NCBI RefSeq assembly: GCF_934294775.1
Contig: NZ_CAKRAH010000001.1
Span: 62,001-126,000, forward strand
Direction: 5' to 3'
DNA length: 64,000 bases
Source: an uncultured Dorea sp.
GTDB lineage: Bacteria > Bacillota > Clostridia > Lachnospirales > Lachnospiraceae
The notes under the pieces are model-generated. The model worked only from the letters and a program-made list of their open reading frames with translations, was not told the DNA's origin and searched no databases. A program made the translations under genes and the position numbers. This document shows, in pieces, positions 1-5,881 of this stretch; position 1 is the first letter of the stretch, and each line of letters starts with the position of its first letter.

Positions 1-181
1 AAAACAGTGTATATCTATTAAACAAATGGTTATTTGGCGTATAGATACATATGTTCGATAGCAAGAGAGGATACCGGGGACACCACTCTACAGGAAAGGA
101 CCCCTAGCCCCTACCTGACCCCCAGAAATAACGACCAAAAACAAAAAGGCTCTTTTAAATCATCTGATGGAGGAAGAGGAT
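1..181. other. Left edge, no supported gene
   Basis: One frame is open from the window edge to a stop at 57-59 and could be the last codons of a gene starting outside the window. The longer reading from 34 has no ribosome site and overlaps the better-supported gene at 182, so I do not call it. Nothing else is recognised here. Confidence 0.4.
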
Positions 182-406
182 ATGTTAATCAAAATCACAG
201 CAATGTTCATTGTTTTAACAATAGCATTCACAATAATCGGAAAAGCCTATTGTAAATCGCTGAATGATGCTCACAAATTATTATTTAACATTGGTCATTT
301 TACAAAAGGCGAACAGATATTTCTCTTCATCGTGGCTGTCATTTACTTTTCAACTTTCCTGTCAGTAATTGCAACAGCACTCTGGATGATTTTCAAATTC
401 TTGTAG
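182..406 (+). CDS. Small two-helix membrane protein (phage)
   Basis: A 74-residue protein of unknown family. Two hydrophobic stretches (about residues 2-20 and 45-72) flank a short polar loop, which suggests a hairpin membrane protein. I chose the ATG at 182 because a GGAGG lies about 8 bases upstream; an in-frame ATG at 167 lacks this. It is the first of five closely packed genes that end in the SPFH gene at 1007, so a role at the membrane with that protein is a reasonable guess. No homologue is recognised, and function is not assigned. Confidence 0.6.
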   Translation: MLIKITAMFIVLTIAFTIIGKAYCKSLNDAHKLLFNIGHFTKGEQIFLFIVAVIYFSTFLSVIATALWMIFKFL

Positions 407-424
407 GTTTTAGGAGATTTGGTA

Positions 425-703
425 ATGGGCGAAAAGGATACGAAAATACAGCTGGTATACATAAAAACCCCGGATGGTAACAAGTATGAAATGGGAGGAT
501 TCCCGGAGGTAAACGGCGAAATGCTTATTCACGGTGATTCAGATGAACGCTTAGAGAATTCGCTTGGTTCGCTTACTTTTGAAATTGATATTAAAAAATT
601 AAAGCATACAAACGCATGGAGAAAATTATTTGGTGTAGTGTCACAGAATAACTGGCGTAAACTTCATGGTTTGCCGATGAGGAGAAGAAAATGGTTAAGA
701 TGA
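425..703 (+). CDS. Hypothetical phage protein
   Basis: A 92-residue soluble protein that I do not recognise. The ATG at 425 follows an AGGAG with an 8-base spacer. The middle is mixed beta-like sequence and the C-terminus is very basic, with an RRRK stretch near the end. The end overlaps the next start at 691, which fits translational coupling inside the small-protein operon that leads to the SPFH gene. There is no signal peptide or membrane helix. Confidence 0.55.
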   Translation: MGEKDTKIQLVYIKTPDGNKYEMGGFPEVNGEMLIHGDSDERLENSLGSLTFEIDIKKLKHTNAWRKLFGVVSQNNWRKLHGLPMRRRKWLR

Positions 704-846
704 TTTGTTTTATGGGTAATTTAATATTGCTTTGTATTTGCATAGCTATGTTCTTGCAGTTCATTCATGAAAAAGAGTCGAAATTCTCATGCTTCATGGC
801 TGGTTACATGCTGCTGATGGCATTAGTTAATTGTTTGCGTATTTAA
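691..846 (+). CDS. Small membrane protein (phage)
   Basis: A 51-residue protein with two hydrophobic segments (about residues 4-21 and 32-48) joined by a charged HEKESK loop. An AGGAG sits 6 bases before the ATG. It overlaps the preceding gene by 13 bases. Family unknown. Its size and topology resemble the first gene of this operon; as an inference, both could be partners or anchors for the SPFH protein downstream. Confidence 0.55.
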   Translation: MVKMICFMGNLILLCICIAMFLQFIHEKESKFSCFMAGYMLLMALVNCLRI

Positions 847-863
847 CGGGTGGTGATCGATAA

Positions 864-1010
864 ATGTTTACAGTGTTTATAGGCTTAATATTCGTATTTT
901 TGATAATTGGAATGCTTTTGGCTTGGGTCGGTAATAAAATCCGGCTTGCAATCCTTAAAGATAATGCAAAAGCAGAAAAAGAAATTGAAGAAAGGAAGAA
1001 AGACGGATGA
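864..1010 (+). CDS. Single-helix membrane protein with charged tail
   Basis: A 48-residue protein: one N-terminal membrane helix (about residues 2-24), then a Lys/Glu-rich tail likely to be helical. GGTGG about 10 bases upstream is a possible ribosome site. Its stop overlaps the SPFH start (ATGA, 1007-1010), the usual sign of coupled translation, which ties it to the SPFH gene. No family is recognised. Confidence 0.6.
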   Translation: MFTVFIGLIFVFLIIGMLLAWVGNKIRLAILKDNAKAEKEIEERKKDG

Positions 1011-1870
1011 AAAAGAAGTTAACAACTGTGATTGTTGTATTCGCGATTATTGCAGCAGCATTCACAGTAAAGTCTTGCTGCAAGTTGATCAAAACCGGGC
1101 AGACCGGAATTGTATACACTTACAAGGATGGAGTCCAAGATCAGACACTTTCACCGGGATTAAATTTTGTTGGACCAATGAAGAAAGTAAAGGAGTTCTC
1201 GACCAGTAATGAAATCCTGGTAATGTCGAAAGACAAGAGAGAGGGTAGCAAAAAAAATGAATCTTTTAAAGTGGCAACTTCTGATGATGCAAGTATTGCA
1301 GTAAGCTTCCAGATGTCATACCGCTACAATCCAGACACTCTTGTTGATACATACAAGAAGTTTAAAGGAATGGACGGAGATGATATCATCAATAACCGTG
1401 TTAAACCAGTTTTGAAATCAAAAATCTCAGAAGTCACGACAGATTATTCGATGATGGATATCTACTCTGGGAACAGATCAAAGTTGAATACAAAGTTGAC
1501 AAAATATCTCAACAAAGAATTTTCTGAGAAATACGGTATTGAGGTATTTGATGCATCAATTATTGATGTTCACCCGGACAGTAAGCTTAAGACAGCGATT
1601 GACAACCGTGTAACTGCTTTACAGGAAAAACAGCAGGCAGAAGCTGAACAGCAGAAGATTAAGGTCCAGGCAGAAACGAAGAAGATTCAAGCAGAAGCGG
1701 ATGCTCAGATTAAGATTACAGAAGCTCAGGCAGAAGCTGAATCAAACAGAGTTATTTCAGAATCGTTATCTCAGAATCTTATTGATTTCACGACAGCTAA
1801 GGCTCGATTGAAGCATGGATGGATTACATCGCAGGGTGTTAGTACAGTTGTGAAAGAAGCTGGAAATTAA
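1007..1870 (+). CDS. SPFH/Band 7 (prohibitin-like) membrane protein, phage-encoded
   Basis: A 287-residue SPFH-domain protein. An N-terminal membrane anchor (residues 3-22) leads into the Band 7 fold: the TGQTGIVY segment and PGLNFVGP are typical of its start. A long Ala/Glu/Gln/Lys coiled coil follows (about residues 200-250), as in HflK/HflC and prohibitins, which form ring-shaped assemblies on membranes. What this phage copy does is unknown; membrane organisation, protease control or superinfection effects are possible. It closes an operon of small membrane proteins and precedes the tRNA array. The family call is firm; the role is not. Confidence 0.85.
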   Translation: MKKKLTTVIVVFAIIAAAFTVKSCCKLIKTGQTGIVYTYKDGVQDQTLSPGLNFVGPMKKVKEFSTSNEILVMSKDKREGSKKNESFKVATSDDASIAVSFQMSYRYNPDTLVDTYKKFKGMDGDDIINNRVKPVLKSKISEVTTDYSMMDIYSGNRSKLNTKLTKYLNKEFSEKYGIEVFDASIIDVHPDSKLKTAIDNRVTALQEKQQAEAEQQKIKVQAETKKIQAEADAQIKITEAQAEAESNRVISESLSQNLIDFTTAKARLKHGWITSQGVSTVVKEAGN

Positions 1871-1950
1871 GAATGCGTCAGTAAAGACGATAAAATCTAG
1901 TGCAACGCACGGCACGATAAATATTGATGCTAACCGTCAGACGGCGGTTT

Positions 1951-2057
1951 CGGATAGTGACCGAGAGGAAAGGTTGTGGCAAAACTCAGCAACAAGGGAT
2001 GGTAGCTCGCTGAAATGCGAGGGACTGAGTTCGCGGGTTCGAATCCCGTCTATCCGA
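1951..2057 (+). ncRNA. tRNA-like element, 107 nt, no assignable anticodon
   Basis: A perfect 7-bp acceptor stem (1951-1957 with 2050-2056), a normal T-arm with GGGTTCGAATCCC, and a class II-like D-arm (ACC/GGT around GAGAGG) are present. The middle is about 20 bases longer than in Ser or Leu tRNAs and holds an extra hairpin (CTCGC/GCGAG with loop TGAAAT) and a possible 7-bp pairing AACTCAG/CTGAGTT. No 5-bp stem with a 7-base anticodon loop can be drawn. It could be a decayed Ser/Leu tRNA, one with an insertion, or a tRNA mimic. Confidence 0.55.
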
Positions 2058-2205
2058 TTTAGTGCAACTCAACTCAGTATCTTTGCGGAGAACTGGCAGT
2101 GATAGGCTGTAGCCGAACGTGAGCGCAGTAGTGGGTATACACATGAAAAATCACGGAACCTGTTTTATGGGAAGTGACAGTTCAGTAAAAACGCACTTCC
2201 GGCAT

Positions 2206-2289
2206 TGGTGGATATGCAAGTGGACAAAGCAAGCTGACTGTAAATCAGACGTTCCAGTGACTGCGTGGGTTCGAATCCTACTCCACCAA
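2206..2289 (+). tRNA. tRNA-Tyr (GTA)
   Basis: An 84-nt class II cloverleaf: acceptor TGGTGGA/TCCACCA, anticodon loop ACTGTAAAT giving GTA, long variable arm, T-loop GTTCGAATC, discriminator A. CCA is not encoded. It is the first canonical tRNA of the phage array. Confidence 0.9.
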
Positions 2290-2328
2290 TTCTTCAAGAG
2301 TGTTGCTTGAAGAAAGCCTTCTTTTTTT
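2290..2328 (+). terminator. Hairpin plus T-rich tail after tRNA-Tyr
   Basis: A perfect 9-bp stem TTCTTCAAG/CTTGAAGAA (2290-2298 with 2306-2314) is followed four bases later by a T-rich run. It may be an intrinsic terminator or a processing signal. The same stem core recurs at 2473-2499. Confidence 0.5.
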
Positions 2329-2346
2329 ATTTAATTATTTACTCCT

Positions 2347-2365
2347 CCCTAGTGAAGAACTAGGG
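2347..2365 (+). other. Hairpin before tRNA-Ser
   Basis: A 7-bp stem CCCTAGT/ACTAGGG with a 5-base loop, five bases upstream of tRNA-Ser. There is no T-run, so it is more likely a processing or spacer structure than a terminator. Confidence 0.4.
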
Positions 2366-2369
2366 ACTC

Positions 2370-2452
2370 GCCGTATTCCCATAATGGTATTGGAGATGCT
2401 TGCTAAGCATTCGGTCAGAAATGACTTGGAGGTTCGACTCCTTCATACGGCG
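2370..2452 (+). tRNA. tRNA-Ser (GCT)
   Basis: An 83-nt class II tRNA: acceptor GCCGTAT/ATACGGC, anticodon loop TTGCTAA giving GCT, variable arm GGTCA-GAAA-TGACT, T-arm GGAGG-TTCGACT-CCTTC, discriminator G as expected for serine. CCA is not encoded. Confidence 0.88.
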
Positions 2453-2472
2453 CTGCGGTCAAATGACTGCAA

Positions 2473-2499
2473 TCTTCAAGTTTTGACTATTCTTGAAGA
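2473..2499 (+). other. Hairpin after tRNA-Ser, repeat of the 2290 stem
   Basis: TCTTCAAG/CTTGAAGA (8 bp, 12-base-pair span loop TTTTGACTATT) repeats the stem found after tRNA-Tyr but with a different loop. There is only a weak T content downstream. The shared stem with changed loop suggests a functional structure, such as a processing site. Confidence 0.4.
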
Positions 2500-2556
2500 G
2501 TTCCCCTTATTTTTCAGTTCGCAAAAATAGTCACCCTTTGAACATATTTGGATGGT

Positions 2557-2623
2557 TGCAGATGAGTGAAACGGATAAATAAATCACGCATTGAAATAGT
2601 CGGTTCGACTCCGGCATCTGCAA
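2557..2623 (+). ncRNA. tRNA-like element, 67 nt, lacking an anticodon arm
   Basis: The acceptor stem TGCAGAT/ATCTGCA and T-arm GTCGG-TTCGACT-CCGGC are intact. GTGA/TCAC with a GG-containing loop can serve as a D-arm. Only about ten bases then remain before the T-stem, too few for an anticodon arm. It is followed by a hairpin TTCTGAG/CTCAGAA (2625-2648). It may be a deletion relic or a small tRNA mimic. Confidence 0.5.
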
Positions 2624-2721
2624 TTTCTGAGTTTTGCTGTTCTCAGAAGAAAGAATGTTATTCCTGTGAAAAACTGACATAAGCACTCCCGTAAATTTGT
2701 ACAGTCTAAAAACAGCGACAT

Positions 2722-2793
2722 GCTATCATAGCTCAATGGTAGAGCGATTCACTTTTAATGAATAGGTTTCCGGTTCGACTCCGGGCGGTAGCC
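2722..2793 (+). tRNA. tRNA-Lys (TTT)
   Basis: A 72-nt class I tRNA with D-arm AGCTCAATGGTAGAGC, anticodon stem ATTCA/TGAAT with loop CTTTTAA giving TTT, and T-arm TCCGG-TTCGACT-CCGGG. The acceptor stem has a wobble and an A-C mismatch at its last pair, and the discriminator is C, which is unusual for lysine. Confidence 0.82.
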
Positions 2794-3557
2794 TTAAAAC
2801 ATGATTAACTCAGTGCAGATGGATTTTTCAGTCTTGCTGAGATGCGATGGTAACGAGATAAGCTTATTCGGGATACTGGATCAGCCGATTCTTTCTGACA
2901 GAAGTGATTCTGTTGGAGAAGACGAACATCGTCAACAATGCCTTGCAGTGTATCATCATAGAGAAGTCAATAGCAGAATCCTTGTGGTTGGTGTAGAATA
3001 GACGCTTGCGGTGCAAGAATAATCCAGTGATGTGAGTAGTGTGAGAGACTATGGACTAACTGGAAATCTCAAGTAAGCCGATTTGCCTTGAATCTGAGAA
3101 ATCAGAGTATAACACAAGAAATTCGTTAAAGTAGCGGTATGGCAAGTTCTTGGAAAGAAAATATGTCCTGTTAAGACAAAATAATCTGAAAGAACCGTGA
3201 AATTTACGGGTATCAATCCCGTGTGTGCTTTGACAACGGTAAGAAGCCAAGGTTCGCTACCGGACGCTCAGACTTATCGTCACACTGGCAGAATATGACT
3301 TTTACCGTGGTGAATAAGAGGAAACTCTAATCATGTTTTTATTAGCTTTCACAAAGCACCAGATGTATTGCAACGACATCTGGCATGAGGTGTTTTAGTT
3401 GCGGTATCACTTCATAAAAATACAGTATATAACAATAAAAGTTGTAGTATACTCCCTCATTATTATTAAATATTGTTTTTTCAATCCTAAAAGAACCGTA
3501 ACAGAGATGGCAGTTAGGGAACACCAATAACCACCATAAATGATTGTCATCTGCTAA
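2794..3557. other. Structured non-coding stretch in the tRNA array
   Basis: 764 bases without a convincing gene; the reading from 2801 to 3001 has no ribosome site. Several structures can be drawn: an anticodon-arm-like hairpin TGTC-CTGTTAA-GACA (3164-3178; the loop would read GTT), a T-arm-like hairpin ACGGG-TATCAAT-CCCGT (3206-3222) and CCAGATGT/ACATCTGG (3359-3383). The first two may be the remains of a decayed tRNA, although no matching acceptor stem is found. Confidence 0.4.
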
Positions 3558-3629
3558 CGGAACGTAGCTCAGCGGTAGAGCAACTGGCTTATATCCAGCG
3601 TGTCGGAGGTTCAAATCCTTCCGTTCCGA
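3558..3629 (+). tRNA. tRNA-Ile (TAT)
   Basis: A 72-nt class I tRNA: acceptor CGGAACG/CGTTCCG, D-arm AGCTCAGCGGTAGAGC, anticodon loop CTTATAT giving TAT (reads ATA), T-arm GGAGG-TTCAAAT-CCTTC, discriminator A. ATA codons are frequent in the phage genes here, so the tRNA may support phage translation. Confidence 0.85.
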
Positions 3630-3648
3630 TTATTGAGAGGTGATAAAC

Positions 3649-3924
3649 GTGATATATATTGATAAAGTAAGCTTTAAAAGAATAGAAGCTGTCCAATGGA
3701 CGGGTGAAAATATCTATGAAATTTCTTATTTCGTTAGAACGCCGGTAACATGCCTTAGCAAGTGTTCTAATGGAAGTGTGAGGATTCATACAAGACGTGG
3801 TGTATTAACGGTTCCTAAAGATGGATACATTACAGAAGAGAAAGTGAATGGGATATGCCGACACAAGGTATATTTACAAGATAAATTTGAACAAGCATAT
3901 GAGCAAAAGGAGAGAAAACTATGA
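3649..3924 (+). CDS. Small phage protein, PGDYG-like
   Basis: A 91-residue protein. The start is taken as GTG 3649, eight bases after GAGAGG; an in-frame GTG at 3640 overlaps that site. The layout (AVQWTGEN near the N-terminus, then a turn-rich segment with a KDGYI motif and an ending in KFEQAYE) resembles the small phage proteins that carry a PGDYG-type domain, whose function is unknown. Its stop overlaps the next ATG (ATGA). First gene of the accessory block between the tRNA array and the terminase. Confidence 0.6.
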   Translation: MIYIDKVSFKRIEAVQWTGENIYEISYFVRTPVTCLSKCSNGSVRIHTRRGVLTVPKDGYITEEKVNGICRHKVYLQDKFEQAYEQKERKL

Positions 3925-4109
3925 AGAAGAAATTATTAATCGTAGCAATGGCAGCAACAATGATGATTGGAACAACATTACCAGCAAGTGCTTGCACACC
4001 AAGGTATAAGCCTGTTAGCAGTCAGCCGTGGTACAAAAGCTATCAGAGCGCACTTAACAGCGCATATAAAGTTGGTCAAAACCTTGTAATCAATGTGAAG
4101 TTTAAGTAA
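3921..4109 (+). CDS. Small secreted protein of unknown function
   Basis: A 62-residue protein with a clear signal peptide: MKKK, a hydrophobic core rich in Ala/Met (residues 5-20), and cleavage expected after ASA before Cys25. The site ASAC is close to, but not a good match for, a lipobox. The mature part is about 38 residues, aromatic and Ser-rich at first and ending in basic residues. It has an AAGGAG ribosome site and overlaps the gene before. A secreted phage peptide in a lysogen suggests a host-surface or exclusion effect (inference). Family not recognised. Confidence 0.65.
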   Translation: MKKKLLIVAMAATMMIGTTLPASACTPRYKPVSSQPWYKSYQSALNSAYKVGQNLVINVKFK

Positions 4110-4127
4110 TCCAGGAGGGATTGAACA

Positions 4128-4637
4128 ATGATTTGGAATGAAGCGTTTAAAGCAATGAAAAAGGGTGCAAAAGTAAAGTTACCATCGTGGGGTGGATACT
4201 GGTTCTGGGATAGAGATCAGCAGACTATTATGATGCATACGAAAGATGGTAAGGACATTGATGTCCGTAGCACCGAGAATCCGGATTACACATTCGGAAA
4301 TATCGGTTCTGATGAATGGATGATTGCAACAGGAGAAAACTGTCCTGCATTAGGCGGTATGAATCTATTTTCATTCTCAGAAGCCTTAAAACAGGTGAAA
4401 AAGAAGCGTAAAGTCACAAGACTTCTTTATGGTTCAGAGTGGCATTTACAACTTGCGTATGGAAAATATGATTTCGTTATCGGAAATGAAGAATGTAATT
4501 TCATGTCAGATGGTGCGATTATCGTTTTAGTTCGCGAGGGTGACGGAGAAGATTTTTACAAGCACAATAATAAAGCAGAACAGTACGTTCCCACACAGGC
4601 AGATATGCTTGCGGAAGATTGGGTATTTACGGAGTAA
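4128..4637 (+). CDS. Tandem Tad2/DUF2829-like protein (possible Thoeris anti-defence)
   Basis: A 169-residue protein that looks like two copies of one small domain. Residues 1-67 start with NEAFKAMKKGAKVKLPSW and end in DEWMIA. Residues 80-169 start with FSEALKQVKKKRKVTR and end in QADMLAEDWVFTE. Both fit the DUF2829 pattern (EAL..LK.GKKV.R..W ... DW). DUF2829 proteins include Tad2, which binds and sequesters the signal molecule of Thoeris defence. Here the function is inferred from family resemblance only; many DUF2829 proteins are untested. AGGAGG precedes the ATG by 9 bases. Confidence 0.72.
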   Translation: MIWNEAFKAMKKGAKVKLPSWGGYWFWDRDQQTIMMHTKDGKDIDVRSTENPDYTFGNIGSDEWMIATGENCPALGGMNLFSFSEALKQVKKKRKVTRLLYGSEWHLQLAYGKYDFVIGNEECNFMSDGAIIVLVREGDGEDFYKHNNKAEQYVPTQADMLAEDWVFTE

Positions 4638-4641
4638 AGCT

Positions 4642-5235
4642 ATGAAAACGCTATATAAGAATGTAAAAGCAACTGTAGAAGTAACTGGACAAGAAGTACC
4701 TGGGTATTTGCTGTATGAAGAAATAAAACTATGTGAAGGCTTGTTCGTAGAAACAAAGTACAATTTGATTTTTAGAAGTAATGAGCGCATAAGAAAATTT
4801 GCCGGAATTTCAAAAATCACTTTAAACAACGGGTATGAATTTATTGGATATTGTGGTGTACATACGCTAATTGCAAGGGATGTTATCAGTGAATTACCAG
4901 AAAGGAACAGGATTATGAAAGCAATGTTAAGTCAGCCGATGGCTGGAAAGACGGATGAAGAAATTGTAGCAACAAGAGAAAAAGCAATCAAAGTTCTTAA
5001 AGAAAAGGGATATGAGATTGTAAATACGCTTTTTACAGACGAGTGGTACAGCAATGAGGCTATGAAAGAACGTGGAGTAGTCCAGATCCCGTTATGTTTC
5101 CTCGCAAAGTCATTAGAAAATATGAGTTTGTGCCATGCGGTATACTTCTGCAAAGGCTGGGAGAATGCAAGAGGATGCCGGATAGAGCATGATGCTGCGG
5201 TTGCGTACGGACTGGATATTATTTATGAGGAGTAA
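4642..5235 (+). CDS. DUF4406/nucleoside 2-deoxyribosyltransferase-like protein with N-terminal extension
   Basis: A 197-residue protein. The C-terminal ~107 residues (from Met92) match the DUF4406 type: MLSQPMAGKTDEEI at the start, a central CHAVYFCKGWENARGC and EHDAAVAYGL at the end, typical of the deoxyribosyltransferase/SLOG-like fold. The N-terminal ~90 residues are a separate, unrecognised module. A second ATG at 4915 with AAAGGAAC before it could start the DUF4406 part alone, so one or two products are possible. Activity, if any, would be on nucleosides or nucleotide sugars (inference). Confidence 0.7.
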   Translation: MKTLYKNVKATVEVTGQEVPGYLLYEEIKLCEGLFVETKYNLIFRSNERIRKFAGISKITLNNGYEFIGYCGVHTLIARDVISELPERNRIMKAMLSQPMAGKTDEEIVATREKAIKVLKEKGYEIVNTLFTDEWYSNEAMKERGVVQIPLCFLAKSLENMSLCHAVYFCKGWENARGCRIEHDAAVAYGLDIIYEE

Positions 5236-5241
5236 GAAAAT

Positions 5242-5370
5242 ATGAAAGATTATGTGGAAGTAAATGAAGAAAAATGCAGTGAAGCGCATAATTGTACGTG
5301 TGTAAAAGAAGCTGATGGAAAGACATATTGTCGTGGCTGTGGAAATGTTCAGCCAAAACAGGAGGATTAG
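5242..5370 (+). CDS. Tiny Cys-rich protein
   Basis: A 42-residue acidic protein with CSEAHNCTC and CRGCG motifs, likely to bind zinc. It starts six bases after the previous stop; the ribosome site (GAGGAG) lies inside the end of the previous gene. Its own end carries the AGGAGG for the next gene. Family not recognised. Confidence 0.6.
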   Translation: MKDYVEVNEEKCSEAHNCTCVKEADGKTYCRGCGNVQPKQED

Positions 5371-5372
5371 AA

Positions 5373-5642
5373 ATGATTATCACAGGAATGAATCACTTTC
5401 AGAGTGTAGCAAAGAAGAAACTCGTTGAATGGTATCGGAAGAACAGACCAGAGACACCAATTGATTTAAGCAATGTATTTATTGTATGGAGTTGCAAGAC
5501 CTTGCAGAATTACAAGTGCCTTGCTTCAACTGATATCAGTGGTGATGGTATCTATGCTGAGTATACATACAACGGAGACAAACAGGAGCTGTATGAAGAT
5601 GTGTACGGAAAGATTACAAACACCTGTCATACAGAGGAATAG
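5373..5642 (+). CDS. DUF6275-like phage protein
   Basis: An 89-residue protein. The pattern NHFQSVAKKKLVEWY, then VFIVWSCKTLQNYK and a YNGDKQELY segment is that of DUF6275, a small family common in Firmicutes phages with no known function. The ATG at 5373 follows AGGAGG with a good spacer; earlier in-frame codons belong to the overlapping gene. Part of the tightly packed accessory block. Confidence 0.7.
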   Translation: MIITGMNHFQSVAKKKLVEWYRKNRPETPIDLSNVFIVWSCKTLQNYKCLASTDISGDGIYAEYTYNGDKQELYEDVYGKITNTCHTEE

Positions 5643-5643
5643 C

Positions 5644-5799
5644 ATGATTGTTAATGGATGGTATTACTGTCCGGCTGGTCACAAGACTGGTCAGAGGGTA
5701 GAAAAGAATTCCAATATTGAAAATACGCCGATTTGGTGTAAGCACTGCAAAAAAGCGTATTATCCAGTGATTAGGGATGGAAAATTAAAGAAAAATTAG
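5644..5799 (+). CDS. Cysteine-rich KTR-like small protein
   Basis: A 51-residue protein with CPAGHKTGQRV near the N-terminus and CKHCKKAYYP near the C-terminus, the layout of the Cys-rich KTR family (zinc-ribbon-like, common in phages and mobile elements; function unknown). The first pair is CPAGH rather than CPxC, so a His may replace a Cys. It begins two bases after the DUF6275 stop and is the last gene before a terminator. Confidence 0.65.
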   Translation: MIVNGWYYCPAGHKTGQRVEKNSNIENTPIWCKHCKKAYYPVIRDGKLKKN

Positions 5800-5810
5800 T
5801 GCCAGAGCCT

Positions 5811-5861
5811 AAGAGCCAGAGCTGATATTTGTGAGAAATTGCAGATATTGGCTCTTTTTTT
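5811..5861 (+). terminator. Intrinsic terminator before the terminase
   Basis: AAGAGCCA/TGGCTCTT stem (5811-5818 with 5849-5856) with a long loop that can pair further, followed by a run of T. It separates the accessory block from the packaging genes. Confidence 0.75.
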
Positions 5862-5881
5862 GTTTTGGAGGAGGTGAGTAG

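Noticed and set aside
34..255. 73-codon reading frame at the left edge
   Set aside because: Overlaps the better-supported gene at 182 and has no ribosome site.
2874..2982. 75-base span bounded by GATTCTG and CAGAATC, considered as a tRNA
   Set aside because: The ends pair, but no T-arm or D-arm can be drawn inside.
2801..3001. 66-codon reading frame after tRNA-Lys
   Set aside because: No ribosome site, no family pattern, and it lies in structured non-coding DNA.
2200..3630. Regularly spaced hairpins considered as a CRISPR array
   Set aside because: No identical repeats of constant length; the spacing is set by tRNAs.
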